The notes beneath the pieces are model-generated. The model had not been told where the DNA came from. It made no database searches and saw only the letters and a program-made list of their open reading frames with translations. Positions 18,767 to 27,660 of a stretch of DNA of 64,000 nucleotides are shown here, in pieces. Position numbers and translations under genes: made by a program. Each line of letters opens with the position of its first letter. Positions within the stretch are counted from its first letter, which is position 1. Source of the DNA: an uncultured Mucispirillum sp. (GTDB lineage Bacteria > Chrysiogenota > Deferribacteres > Deferribacterales > Mucispirillaceae); contig CALUWN010000009.1 in assembly GCA_944324495.1 (NCBI GenBank), forward strand, positions 1-64,000, written 5' to 3'.

Positions 18767-20341
18767 ATGCAGGAATTTAGCGTTGCAGAATTAAGTAAAA
18801 TATTATCAGCAGTTTTTAAAAATGCTTTTCCAGATATGATAGCTGTTACTGGTGAAGTAAGCGGTTTAACACGCCAAAACAGCGGACATATTTATTTTAG
18901 TTTAAAAGAAAACGATGTAACATTAAGTGCTACGTATTTTAAATTTTACCAAACAGCAGGCTCGTTTATACCTAAAAATGGTGATAAAGTAAAGGTAATA
19001 GGTGAGCTTAAAACATATGATAAATACAGCCAGTACCAGATAAATGTGCGGAAGATTACATATGATTCTGAAGGGCTTTTATGGAAACAGTTTGAAGAAA
19101 CTAAAAAGAAACTAGAAGCGGAGGGGCTTTTTAGGGAAGAAAGAAAGCGTGAAATACCAAAATATCCTTATCGTGTTGCTGTGCTTACTTCTACTTCCGG
19201 AGCAGTTATTAAAGACTTTATTGTAACAACAAATAACGAAAAAGGAAGATATTTAATAGAAGTATGGAATATACCAGTGCAGAATGTGGAAAATGCTCCA
19301 ATAATAGCTAAAACCATTGAAAAAGCAGGCAAATTATCAGACAGATATGATGTAATGGTTGTAATGCGTGGCGGTGGCAGTATGGAAGATTTATCTGTTT
19401 TTAATCAGGAAGTAATAGCAAGAGCTGTTGCTGCTTCTCAAGTGCCAGTAATAAGTGCTGTTGGCCATGAAACAGACTATACCATAATAGATTTTGTATC
19501 AGATAAAAGGGCGGCTACCCCTACAGCTGCTGCTATTATGCTTTCATCTTACTATAAAGCAGCTGTTACTGATATAGAAAAATACTATAACAGCATAAAC
19601 AGGCACATGGAAAATGTTATGCAAAAGTATGCTCAGTATATTGATTATATGAATATAAAACTTGAAAATAAATCACCAGTTTTAAAAATAAATAAGCTAA
19701 ACCATATTATTTCCCAGTATGAAAAAATATTGGATAATAAGATGACAAAAAGAATATACAGCATAAAAGAATACTTTTTAAAGCTTGAAAATAAAGTAAA
19801 AAATAATAACCCAGAAAATAAACTTGAAAACTATAAACTGCGTATTAATAACAGCAGTAGAAACTTATATTCAGCAGTTCTTTCAAGGGTTACTAAAATT
19901 ACAAACAATATAAATGAAAAATCAAGCAGAATAAAAATTAATAACCCACTTAAATTAATTGAACGCTATAACCATAAAATTGATAACCTTTCTGCTTCGC
20001 TTATAAATATTACTACCAATAAGGAAAGTAAATACAGCATTATATTAGATAAACATAAAAATTCTTTAGAGCAGTTTATTGCAAACTATCTTTTTAATAA
20101 ATATGCTGATTTATCGCGTCTTGAGAGCAAACTTTCAGTGCTTGACCCTAAAAATGTTATGGAAAGGGGCTATGCTCTTGTTACTCAGGATGAAAAGGTA
20201 GTATCTAGTATTGATGATGTACATTTAAACGCATCTTTAAAAATACATTTAAAAGACGGTAAAGTATTTGCTCTGCCAGAAAAAATATTAAAAGATAACA
20301 ATAATATGGAAGCAACGGAGCAAGAAAAAATAGTGAAATAA
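18767..20341 (+). CDS. xseA: Exodeoxyribonuclease VII large subunit
   Basis: Degrades single-stranded DNA together with XseB. The 524-residue protein has an N-terminal OB fold (about 1-100), the catalytic domain with AVLTSTSGAVIKDF, VMRGGGSMEDLSVFN and SAVGHETDYTIIDFVSD, then a long coiled coil (about 265-470) and a C-terminal segment ending near ERGYALV. It is longer than the usual 400-450 residues because the Asn/Lys-rich coiled-coil region is extended. Its partner xseB is not adjacent but lies at 39359. It starts 16 bases after the FtsB-like gene. Confidence 0.96.
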   Translation: MQEFSVAELSKILSAVFKNAFPDMIAVTGEVSGLTRQNSGHIYFSLKENDVTLSATYFKFYQTAGSFIPKNGDKVKVIGELKTYDKYSQYQINVRKITYDSEGLLWKQFEETKKKLEAEGLFREERKREIPKYPYRVAVLTSTSGAVIKDFIVTTNNEKGRYLIEVWNIPVQNVENAPIIAKTIEKAGKLSDRYDVMVVMRGGGSMEDLSVFNQEVIARAVAASQVPVISAVGHETDYTIIDFVSDKRAATPTAAAIMLSSYYKAAVTDIEKYYNSINRHMENVMQKYAQYIDYMNIKLENKSPVLKINKLNHIISQYEKILDNKMTKRIYSIKEYFLKLENKVKNNNPENKLENYKLRINNSSRNLYSAVLSRVTKITNNINEKSSRIKINNPLKLIERYNHKIDNLSASLINITTNKESKYSIILDKHKNSLEQFIANYLFNKYADLSRLESKLSVLDPKNVMERGYALVTQDEKVVSSIDDVHLNASLKIHLKDGKVFALPEKILKDNNNMEATEQEKIVK

Positions 20342-20396
20342 AAATTTTTTATACCGTTTTATAAAAAATTATGATATGCTAGCAAAATATTTTAAA

Positions 20397-20416
20397 AAGC
20401 CTTTTATTTAAGGCTT
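20397..20416 (+). other. Hairpin in the greA leader
   Basis: AAGCCTT and AAGGCTT form a perfect 7-bp stem with a six-base loop, followed by a weak T-containing stretch (ATATTTGTTT). It lies between xseA and greA, 47 bases before the greA start. It may be a weak terminator for xseA or an attenuator in the greA leader. Confidence 0.5.
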
Positions 20417-20462
20417 ATATTTGTTTATAATAACATTAAGATAGATGATGAGGAGCAAAAAA

Positions 20463-20942
20463 ATGAGCAGAATACCTATTACTAAAGCAGGCTATGACAG
20501 ACTTAAAGCAGAGCTTGATAAACTTCGTAATGTGGATAGAAACGAAGTAATATTAGCCATTCAAGAAGCAAGAGGCCATGGTGATTTAAGTGAAAATGCA
20601 GAATATGATGCTGCAAAAGAACGCCAAGGTATGATAGAAGCTAGGATTAACGAACTTGAATATAAAATGAGCCTTTTTGAAATTATGGATATTTCTAAAA
20701 TGGCAGGAGATAAAGTTGCATTTGGTGCAACTGTTACAATAGAAAATATGGATACAGAAGAACGCAAAGTATATACTATTGTAGGCAGTGATGAGGCAGA
20801 TATTTTCAGCGGTAAAATATCTATTATGTCACCACTTGCAAAAGCTATGCTTGGAAAAGAAGTTGGTGATGATTTTATTGTGCAGGCACCAAAAGGTGAT
20901 ACTGAATATGAAATCATCAAAATAGAGTTTGTGGAAGAATAA
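20463..20942 (+). CDS. greA: Transcription elongation factor GreA
   Basis: Rescues backtracked RNA polymerase by stimulating transcript cleavage. With the start at MSRIPIT the protein is 159 residues, close to the 158 of E. coli GreA. The N-terminal coiled coil carries the acidic tip ENAEYDAAKE, and the C-terminal FKBP-like domain ends with EYEIIKIEFV. I reject the two upstream in-frame ATGs because AGGAG at 20451-20455 sits between them and this ATG with ideal 7-base spacing. Confidence 0.96.
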   Translation: MSRIPITKAGYDRLKAELDKLRNVDRNEVILAIQEARGHGDLSENAEYDAAKERQGMIEARINELEYKMSLFEIMDISKMAGDKVAFGATVTIENMDTEERKVYTIVGSDEADIFSGKISIMSPLAKAMLGKEVGDDFIVQAPKGDTEYEIIKIEFVEE

Positions 20943-20963
20943 GTTTTTTTCTGGAGGCTTATT

Positions 20964-21539
20964 ATGAAACTTCAATTAAATATAGCTAACCAGCTTACTA
21001 TTGTTAGAATTGTGGCTATCCCCCTTTATTTACTTGTTTTATATATTAATAAAGACTGGAGTAATGTGGCAGCCACTATCATATTTATACTTGCAGGAGT
21101 TTCTGATTTTCTTGATGGCTATATTGCAAGAAAATATAATATGATTACTGATTTAGGTAAAATATTAGACCCAATTGCAGATAAAATACTTGTGGCAGCA
21201 GCCTTAATAGCCTTAATTGACTTAGACAGGCTTTACTGGTGGATAGCTGTTATTATGCTTGCAAGAGATTTTACTATGGAAGCATTAAGAAATTTGGCAG
21301 CCAGTAAAGGTATTATTATTGCAGCAGGTATATGGGGTAAATTAAAAACTACTTTCCAAATGGTTGCAATAGGTATGATTTCATTTAAAAACGTATGGCT
21401 TGGTATTAACTGGTATATATTAGGGCAGGTATTAATGTATATTGCATTAGTGCTTTCTATATATTCAGCGTTTGTATATTTTAGAGATTATTTTAAAAAT
21501 CATGAATTAGAAGAAAATAATACGGAGAGTTTTGAATAA
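20964..21539 (+). CDS. pgsA: CDP-diacylglycerol-glycerol-3-phosphate 3-phosphatidyltransferase
   Basis: Makes phosphatidylglycerolphosphate, the precursor of phosphatidylglycerol and cardiolipin, in the inner membrane. The 191-residue protein carries the CDP-alcohol phosphotransferase signature D-G-x2-A-R-x8-G-x3-D-x3-D (DGYIARKYNM...GKILDPIAD, about residues 50-72) and several membrane helices. CTGGAGG lies 7 bases before the ATG. The stop overlaps the plsY start by one base (TAATG), so the two phospholipid genes are coupled. Confidence 0.95.
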   Translation: MKLQLNIANQLTIVRIVAIPLYLLVLYINKDWSNVAATIIFILAGVSDFLDGYIARKYNMITDLGKILDPIADKILVAAALIALIDLDRLYWWIAVIMLARDFTMEALRNLAASKGIIIAAGIWGKLKTTFQMVAIGMISFKNVWLGINWYILGQVLMYIALVLSIYSAFVYFRDYFKNHELEENNTESFE

Positions 21540-22147
21540 TGGATTTATACCAAATATTATTAATTATTGCAGCTTATTTCATAGGCTCTATTCCTTTTGC
21601 TTATATTATAGTAAAACTTGTTAAAAAAATAGATATTAGAACTGTTGGCAGTGGTAATGCTGGTGCTACAAATGCAGCAAGAGTGCTTGGTAAATGGGGA
21701 TTTATTAGCGTATTTTTATTGGATGCTTTAAAAGGCTTTTTACCAGTATTTATATCACTTCACTACTATGGGCAGACTATGATTACTTTAATTGTGGCTG
21801 CTGTTGTAGTGCTTGGCCACACATATACTGTGTTTTTAGGCTTTAAAGGTGGTAAAGGTGTAGCTACTGGAGCAGGGGTATTTTTAGCTTTAGCTCCTGC
21901 TGAAATTGGTATCGGGCTTGTGGTATTTATTATAGTTTTTCTTGCTACAAAAATGGTTTCAGCAGGCTCAATACTTGCTTCTATTACACTTTTAATTGCA
22001 GTATGTTTAATGAGTAACTGGTTTGCATTAAAAGTTTTAACTGCTGTTATCGTATTTTTTGTAATATTTAAGCACCGTTCAAATATTGTGCGTATTATAA
22101 AAGGCGAAGAAAACAAGTTTGTTAGGAAAAAGAAAGAAGATGAATAA
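21539..22147 (+). CDS. plsY: Acyl-phosphate:glycerol-3-phosphate acyltransferase
   Basis: Integral membrane enzyme for the first acylation of glycerol-3-phosphate. The 202-residue protein shows the PlsY motifs GSIPFAY, GSGNAGATNAARVLG and GHTYTVFLGFKGGKGVATG plus about five hydrophobic helices. The C-terminus is a short Lys-rich tail. It overlaps pgsA by one base and ribD by 8 bases. Confidence 0.96.
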   Translation: MDLYQILLIIAAYFIGSIPFAYIIVKLVKKIDIRTVGSGNAGATNAARVLGKWGFISVFLLDALKGFLPVFISLHYYGQTMITLIVAAVVVLGHTYTVFLGFKGGKGVATGAGVFLALAPAEIGIGLVVFIIVFLATKMVSAGSILASITLLIAVCLMSNWFALKVLTAVIVFFVIFKHRSNIVRIIKGEENKFVRKKKEDE

Positions 22148-23279
22148 AAATGAAGCCCTTATGAGCAAATGTATTAAAAATGCTTATAAGGCAAAGGGTA
22201 GTACAAAAACAAACCCTTTAGTAGGGGCTGCTGTCTGCACAGGTGATGATGTATTTTTTGGAATACACGAAAAATATGGATTTGCCCATGCAGAAGTTAA
22301 TGCAATTAATAATGCAGGTGATAAAGCTTTTAAAAGCGAGCTTTTTGTTACTTTAGAGCCCTGTTCTACCTATGGCAAGACACCGCCATGTGTAGATAAG
22401 ATTATTAATGCTGGCATAAAAAAAGTATATGTAGGTGTGCTTGATGTAAACCCAAAACATGCAGGCAGAGGTATTTCCATACTGAAAAATGCAGGCATAG
22501 ATGTGGAATATGGCATACTGCCAGATAAAAGCAGTATTTTAATAGAAGATTTTATTAAGTACCATAGGAAACAGCTTCCCTATGTTACTTTAAAAACTGC
22601 CATAAGTTTAGACGGTAAGATTGCAGCATACACAGGGGATTCTAAATGGGTTACTTGTGAAAAATCACGGCAGTATGTACATAAGCTTCGTGGTGAATGT
22701 GATGCTGTAATTACTGGGGTGGGCACAGTACTAGCAGATAACCCACTTATGACAAACAGGATATATAAAAAACTTGGTCAGCCAGCACGTGTTATATTAG
22801 ACAGCTTTTTAAAAACACCAGTTGATTTAGATATTATAAAAAGCGTAGATATTTCACCTGTTATTATTTATACTTCAAAAAATATAGATAATAAAAAGGC
22901 TGATTTATTAAAAAGTAATAATGTAGAAATTATTGAAGTTGATGAATATAACGGTATGCTTGATTTGGAAAGTGTACTAAAAAGCCTTTATAATAAAGGG
23001 TTTATGAATGTGCTTGTGGAAGCTGGTGCAAAAGTAAATGGTTCATTTTTTGATTTGGGGCTTGTGGATAAATTAGAAGCATTTATTGCACCAAAAATCA
23101 TAGGTGGAGAAAATGCAGTATCTTGCATTGGTGGCAAAGGTATTGCATCTATGAGTCAGGCATATACATTTAAGTCTAGTGTTATGAGAAAATCTGGTGA
23201 TGATATTCATATTACTGCCAGAATAAATGATTATACAAAAGAAGTTATAGAGTTTACTAAAAACTTTCAAGTTGAGTAA
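22140..23279 (+). CDS. ribD: Bifunctional riboflavin deaminase/reductase RibD
   Basis: Catalyses the second (deamination) and third (reduction) steps from GTP to riboflavin. The 379-residue protein has the N-terminal zinc deaminase motifs HAEVNAI and PCSTYGKTPPC, and a C-terminal reductase domain (about 145-360) beginning PYVTLKTAISLDGKIA with VEAGAKVNGSFF. I start at MNKNEALM, within the end of plsY, as the longer in-frame version only adds plsY-overlapping residues unlike the family. It is the first gene of a ribD-ribE-ribBA-ribH-nusB run; no FMN riboswitch is visible ahead of it. Confidence 0.95.
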   Translation: MNKNEALMSKCIKNAYKAKGSTKTNPLVGAAVCTGDDVFFGIHEKYGFAHAEVNAINNAGDKAFKSELFVTLEPCSTYGKTPPCVDKIINAGIKKVYVGVLDVNPKHAGRGISILKNAGIDVEYGILPDKSSILIEDFIKYHRKQLPYVTLKTAISLDGKIAAYTGDSKWVTCEKSRQYVHKLRGECDAVITGVGTVLADNPLMTNRIYKKLGQPARVILDSFLKTPVDLDIIKSVDISPVIIYTSKNIDNKKADLLKSNNVEIIEVDEYNGMLDLESVLKSLYNKGFMNVLVEAGAKVNGSFFDLGLVDKLEAFIAPKIIGGENAVSCIGGKGIASMSQAYTFKSSVMRKSGDDIHITARINDYTKEVIEFTKNFQVE

Positions 23280-23280
23280 A

Positions 23281-23916
23281 ATGTTTACAGGTATTATAGA
23301 AGAAACAGGCAGAGTTATTAATATTACAAAAAACAGTAATTCTGCTAAATTAAAAATTAATTGTGCAAAAGTACTGGAAAATATTTCATTAGGTGATTCT
23401 GTGGCAGTAAACGGTGTATGTTTAACTGCCGTTAATTTTGGTGCAGATTATTTTGAAGCAGATGTTAGCCATGAAACACTATTAAAATCATCACTTAAAA
23501 ATATTTCTACAGGTGCTGTTTTAAATTTAGAAAGGGCATTGACTTTATCTTCACGCCTTGGCGGTCATTTGGTTCAAGGCCATGTGGAAGCAACTGGCAT
23601 ATTAAAAAATATTACAAAATATGGTGAGTTTTATAAAGTTTTTATAGAATACCCTAATGAGCTTGATAAATATATTGTAGAAAAAGGTTCAATTGCTATA
23701 GACGGTATAAGCTTAACCGTTGTAAATGTGGTAAATAATACTTTTGAAGTGGCAGTTATTCCCCATACATTTGAGAATACAAACTTAAAATATAGAAAAA
23801 ATGGTGATATTATAAATCTGGAAACAGATATTATTGCCCGCTATGTAGAAAAAATGATATTATCAGATAATAAAGATGAAAAATTAAAATCAATGATTTT
23901 AAACTTTAAAAGGTAG
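23281..23916 (+). CDS. ribE: Riboflavin synthase alpha chain
   Basis: Dismutates two 6,7-dimethyl-8-ribityllumazines to riboflavin. The 211-residue protein is two tandem lumazine-binding barrels: MFTGIIEETG at the start, NGVCLTAV and GGHLVQGHVE, then the second copy with IDGISLTVV. I use the canonical MFTGI start one base after the ribD stop rather than the in-frame TTG three codons earlier. The Shine-Dalgarno signal is weak, consistent with coupling to ribD. Confidence 0.96.
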   Translation: MFTGIIEETGRVINITKNSNSAKLKINCAKVLENISLGDSVAVNGVCLTAVNFGADYFEADVSHETLLKSSLKNISTGAVLNLERALTLSSRLGGHLVQGHVEATGILKNITKYGEFYKVFIEYPNELDKYIVEKGSIAIDGISLTVVNVVNNTFEVAVIPHTFENTNLKYRKNGDIINLETDIIARYVEKMILSDNKDEKLKSMILNFKR

Positions 23917-23922
23917 TTTTAA

Positions 23923-25131
23923 ATGGATATGAGTGTTAGAGCAACAGTTGAAGAAGCTGTGCATATAATAAAATCAGGTGGAATGATTATTTTAACAGAT
24001 GATGAGGCACGAGAAAACGAAGGCGATTTAGTTTTTGCTGCCGAATTTGTTACACCTGAAAAAATTAATTTTATGGCCACATATGGCAGAGGGCTTATTT
24101 GCGTATCTCTTTCTGAAAAAAGATGTGATGAGCTAATGTTAAAGCCTATGTCAGAAAATAACTCATGCAGGTTTGGTACAGCCTTCACTGTATCAGTGGA
24201 AGCTAGGCAGGGGGTTACAACAGGCATTTCTGCTTATGATAGAGCAAAAACCATATCAGTTTTAGCAGACCCTCTTTCAAAAAGTACAGATTTAAACAGG
24301 CCAGGGCATATTTTTCCACTAAGAGCAAGAAATGGTGGCGTTTTAGTTCGCCCGGGGCAGACTGAAGGTTCTGTTGATTTAGCACGCCTTGCAGGGTTAA
24401 ACCAAGCTGGAGTAATATGCGAAATAATGAACGATGACGGCACCATGGCAAGAATGGATGATTTAGAAAAATTTGCTAAAATTCATTCATTAAAAATATT
24501 GACTATTGCTGATTTAATAGAGTATAGAAAATTAAATGATAATTTAATAGAAAAAGTATCTCAGGCTATACTTCCTACTGAATATGGTACATTTAAAATG
24601 GAAGGTTACCAAAATAAAGCAGACGGCAAGGAAGCTGTAGCCATTATTAAAGGTGATGTTAATGGAGGTAATCCGCCACTTGTGAGAGTTCATTCTCAGT
24701 GTTTAACAGGGGACGGCTTTGCTTCTTTAAGATGTGACTGCGGAAATCAGCTTCATACTGCTATGCAGATGATAGAATCTGAAGGCAGGGGCGTTATCCT
24801 TTATATGTTCCAAGAAGGCAGGGGCATAGGGCTTTTAAATAAAATAAAAGCATATAAATTGCAGGATGAAGGCTATGATACTGTGGAAGCAAACATCAAG
24901 CTTGGTTTTTTAGATGATGAGCGTGATTATTCTTTTGGGGCAGCACTTTTAAGAAAATTAGGTATTACAAAAATGAGGCTGCTTTCTAATAACCCAAGGA
25001 AATTTACAGGATTATCAGAATACGGGCTTGAAATTACTGAAAGAGTGCCTATACAGTGTGGAATAGGTGGAGAAAATTTAAAATATATGCAAACTAAGAA
25101 AGATAAATTAGGCCATATATTAGATATATAA
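23923..25131 (+). CDS. ribBA: Bifunctional DHBP synthase / GTP cyclohydrolase II
   Basis: Supplies both riboflavin branches: 3,4-dihydroxy-2-butanone 4-phosphate from ribulose 5-phosphate, and the pyrimidine from GTP. The 402-residue fusion has an N-terminal RibB domain with [12 protein letters not shown] and GRGLICV, and a C-terminal RibA domain (from about 205) with the zinc ligands C-x10-C-x-C ([14 protein letters not shown]) and [15 protein letters not shown] lies 10 bases before the first ATG. It follows ribE by 6 bases. Confidence 0.97.
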   Translation: MDMSVRATVEEAVHIIKSGGMIILTDDEARENEGDLVFAAEFVTPEKINFMATYGRGLICVSLSEKRCDELMLKPMSENNSCRFGTAFTVSVEARQGVTTGISAYDRAKTISVLADPLSKSTDLNRPGHIFPLRARNGGVLVRPGQTEGSVDLARLAGLNQAGVICEIMNDDGTMARMDDLEKFAKIHSLKILTIADLIEYRKLNDNLIEKVSQAILPTEYGTFKMEGYQNKADGKEAVAIIKGDVNGGNPPLVRVHSQCLTGDGFASLRCDCGNQLHTAMQMIESEGRGVILYMFQEGRGIGLLNKIKAYKLQDEGYDTVEANIKLGFLDDERDYSFGAALLRKLGITKMRLLSNNPRKFTGLSEYGLEITERVPIQCGIGGENLKYMQTKKDKLGHILDI

Positions 25132-25169
25132 AAAATAACTGAATATATAAAAATAATTGAGGTTGCAAA

Positions 25170-25631
25170 ATGAATATTTTTGAAGGAAATTTTGATGGTA
25201 AAGGGGCAAAAATTGCAATAGTAGCTTCTAGATTTAATGAATTTATTACTAAAGAATTAATCGGTGGTGCAGAAGATACTTTAGTTCGCCACAATGTTGA
25301 TACTAAAAATATTGATGTTTATAGAGTGCCGGGTGCTTTTGAAATACCTTCTGTTTGTAAAAAAATAGCAGAAAGCAAAAAATATGATGCAGTTATTACT
25401 TTAGGTGCTGTTATTAGAGGCTCTACCCCTCATTTTGACTATGTGGCAGCAGAAGTTTCAAAAGGTGTGGCAACTGTAGCTATGCAGTATAATATACCTG
25501 TTATATTTGGTGTATTAACAACTGATACTATTGAGCAGGCAGTTGAAAGAGCAGGCACAAAAGCAGGTAATAAAGGAAGCGATGCTGCTATGGCTGCCCT
25601 TGAAATGATAAACCTTTATAAAGGACTATAA
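25170..25631 (+). CDS. ribH: 6,7-dimethyl-8-ribityllumazine synthase
   Basis: Condenses the products of RibD and RibBA to the lumazine that RibE uses; it usually forms a 60-subunit or pentameric shell. The 153-residue protein has [32 protein letters not shown] with the catalytic His, and [16 protein letters not shown] lies before the ATG. It completes the riboflavin set in this operon and sits 5 bases before nusB, an association common in bacteria. Confidence 0.97.
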   Translation: MNIFEGNFDGKGAKIAIVASRFNEFITKELIGGAEDTLVRHNVDTKNIDVYRVPGAFEIPSVCKKIAESKKYDAVITLGAVIRGSTPHFDYVAAEVSKGVATVAMQYNIPVIFGVLTTDTIEQAVERAGTKAGNKGSDAAMAALEMINLYKGL

Positions 25632-25636
25632 ATAAA

Positions 25637-26071
25637 ATGGTAAGAAAAAGAACTAAAGGGCGTGATTATGCTGTTCAGATGCTTTACAGCTCAACAGTGA
25701 CAGAAAACACGCCAGAAGAAACAAAATCATCTTTCAGGCTGGAATATGAAAAAGAGCTGCCTGAAATCTTAGATTTTGCAGATAAACTTTTTGATACAGC
25801 ATATAAAAATAAAGAAAAAGATGAAACATTGATTTCTGAATTTATTGCTAAAAACTGGACTATTGATAGAATAGGGCTGCTTGAAAGATGTATATTAAGG
25901 CTTGGTATATCTGAGCTTTTTGAAGGGGATGCACCATATTATGCTGTAATTGATGATTATGTTACACTTGCAAAATCATATGGCGATGAGAAATCTGCAT
26001 CCTTTGTAAATGGTATATTAGAAAATGTAAAAAATAAATTTTCATTAGAGATGAACAATGACAGTAAATAA
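25637..26071 (+). CDS. nusB: Transcription antitermination factor NusB
   Basis: Binds boxA RNA with S10 (NusE) for rRNA antitermination. The 144-residue all-helical protein has RKRTKGRDYAVQMLYSS at the N-terminus and IDRIGLLERCILRLGISEL and DDYVTLAKSYGDEKSASFVNGIL at the C-terminus, all typical. It overlaps the next ORF by 14 bp. Confidence 0.95.
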   Translation: MVRKRTKGRDYAVQMLYSSTVTENTPEETKSSFRLEYEKELPEILDFADKLFDTAYKNKEKDETLISEFIAKNWTIDRIGLLERCILRLGISELFEGDAPYYAVIDDYVTLAKSYGDEKSASFVNGILENVKNKFSLEMNNDSK

Positions 26072-26459
26072 TAACATCCTTTATATTGACTATGGTCAGG
26101 TGGATTATTCACCAGCCATTATTGACTATGATTTTTTAAACAAACGCCCTCGTGGAGGTTCAAGCAGGATAGATTTCTTTTCCCATGGAATGATATCTTC
26201 TTCTTTAGACGGCATATCTTTTGATAATAAAGTATTCCTGAAAAAAGATAATATATTTTTTGAAAAAGGCGTTTTTTTACTTGATTTTAGCCAGATTGTC
26301 AATAACCACCAGTTATTTATTGAAATGGTGCAGGATTTAAAATTTACTAAAATATATGTGGAAAATTCAAAACATTATAATATTCTTCCAGTTGTGGAAA
26401 AACTAACAAATGTAGAAGTAATACTTATGAATTTTGGAAGTGAAGAAAGTGGAAAATAA
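26058..26459 (+). CDS. Uncharacterised protein (133 aa)
   Basis: I do not recognise this protein. It overlaps the nusB end by 14 bp and the DUF4911 gene by 11 bp, so it belongs to the operon. It begins with a short beta hairpin (NILYIDYGQVDYSPAIIDYDF), has KRPRGGSSRIDFF near residue 30, and ends in an alternating alpha/beta pattern (GVFLLDFSQIV, KFTKIYVENSKHY, VEVILMNFG). There are no membrane segments and no cysteines, so it is probably cytoplasmic. Codon use looks like its neighbours, which supports a real gene. Confidence 0.7.
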   Translation: MTVNNNILYIDYGQVDYSPAIIDYDFLNKRPRGGSSRIDFFSHGMISSSLDGISFDNKVFLKKDNIFFEKGVFLLDFSQIVNNHQLFIEMVQDLKFTKIYVENSKHYNILPVVEKLTNVEVILMNFGSEESGK

Positions 26460-26712
26460 CCTTCATACAGTTAGAATAAGGTTTTCATGCAGTAAGGAAG
26501 ATATAATTATAGTGAATTCTATAATAGATTCATATGGTGGTTTAGGGCTTATCCGCACGCTTGATAAGGAAAAGTGTAACTGTGCTGTTTTTACAACTAA
26601 CTCAATGTATGAAACCACATTAAAAGTAATGGAAGCTCTGCAACAGGAAGGGTTATCTATTCACGATATAATTGTTGATGAAACTGAATCTGTTGATGAA
26701 TTTGCATTATAA
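26449..26712 (+). CDS. DUF4911-family small protein
   Basis: An 87-residue protein resembling DUF4911: an RIRFSCSKEDIIIVNSIIDSYGGLGLIRTLD core followed by a C-terminal alpha/beta segment (VMEALQQEGLSIHDIIV). I start at the GTG at 26449, with GGAAG 8 bases upstream, as the longer TTG version adds residues overlapping the previous gene. DUF4911 has no known function but is often encoded beside the YhaM/YmdB type genes that follow here. Family call from memory of the motif. Confidence 0.65.
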   Translation: MENNLHTVRIRFSCSKEDIIIVNSIIDSYGGLGLIRTLDKEKCNCAVFTTNSMYETTLKVMEALQQEGLSIHDIIVDETESVDEFAL

Positions 26713-26724
26713 AAGGAAGTGATT

Positions 26725-27660
26725 ATGGATTTAGGTATAAACAAGAAATATATGATATTTGGTATTGTAACAAATACCACAAAAGATAACAGACCTTTTA
26801 TACGTATGACCCTTACAGATACGGAAGGGGCAAGTATGAATGCTATAATGTTTGACAGCAACAAGCTTTCTTTTACTCCAGAACGTGGTCATGTTGTAGA
26901 AGTATCTGGAGCATTACAGCAGTATAATGGTGTAACACAGTTAAAAGTAAGCGATATGGTGCTGCTTGAAGGTGAAGATACAAACGAATTTCTCCCAAAA
27001 TCTGATAAAGATGCAAAAGCTATGGAAGAAGAATTAAAAGCAGTATTACAAAAACATATTAAAAGCTCATATTTTAAAAGCCTTTGCAATGCATTTTATT
27101 CAGATAAAGATATATATAATATTTTTGTAAAAAGCCCTGCGGCAAAAAGTGTGCATCATGCTTATATTAACGGACTTTTAGAGCATACTTTATCTATGGT
27201 AAAACTTTCTGCTTTAATATGCGATTTTTACGGTAAAGATGTATGCAATAAAGAACTTACCGTTATGGGTGCACTTTTTCATGATATCGGTAAAACTCAG
27301 GAAATAGATTTAGATAATTCTTTTGAATATACAGATGAGGGCAAACTTTTAGGCCATTTAATCATGGGTATGAATATTGTAGATAAATATATTGCTTCAA
27401 TACCTGATTTTCCTAAAAAAGCAAGGGATTTACTACTTCATTTAATAGCAAGCCACCATGGGTTATTAGAGTATGGTTCGCCAAAACGCCCTAAAACTAA
27501 GGAAGCATTTATTTTACATTATGTAGATAATATTGATGCAAAAATCAATGCATTTAATAACGCATTTGAAAAAGAAAATGTGGTAGAAGGTGGCTGGAGC
27601 CAGTATGATAGAATACTAGAACGCCAGTTTTATAACCATGGACTTATGCCTGAGGAATAA
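26725..27660 (+). CDS. YhaM-like 3'-5' exoribonuclease (OB fold + HD domain)
   Basis: The 311-residue protein has an N-terminal OB fold (about 1-90, with YNGVTQLKV) and an HD phosphohydrolase domain: VHHAYINGLLEHT, GALFHDIGKTQEI (the HD metal pair), a third His in HLIASHHG and the closing ILHYVDNIDAKI. That order is the signature of YhaM-type exonucleases, which trim single-stranded RNA or DNA ends. The start is the ATG with AAAGGAAG 5 bases upstream. It is followed with no gap by the YmdB-like gene. Confidence 0.88.
   Translation: MDLGINKKYMIFGIVTNTTKDNRPFIRMTLTDTEGASMNAIMFDSNKLSFTPERGHVVEVSGALQQYNGVTQLKVSDMVLLEGEDTNEFLPKSDKDAKAMEEELKAVLQKHIKSSYFKSLCNAFYSDKDIYNIFVKSPAAKSVHHAYINGLLEHTLSMVKLSALICDFYGKDVCNKELTVMGALFHDIGKTQEIDLDNSFEYTDEGKLLGHLIMGMNIVDKYIASIPDFPKKARDLLLHLIASHHGLLEYGSPKRPKTKEAFILHYVDNIDAKINAFNNAFEKENVVEGGWSQYDRILERQFYNHGLMPEE

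Noticed and set aside
22000-22140. FMN riboswitch ahead of the riboflavin genes
   Set aside because: ribD starts inside the end of plsY; there is no leader space and no recognisable RFN-element sequence.
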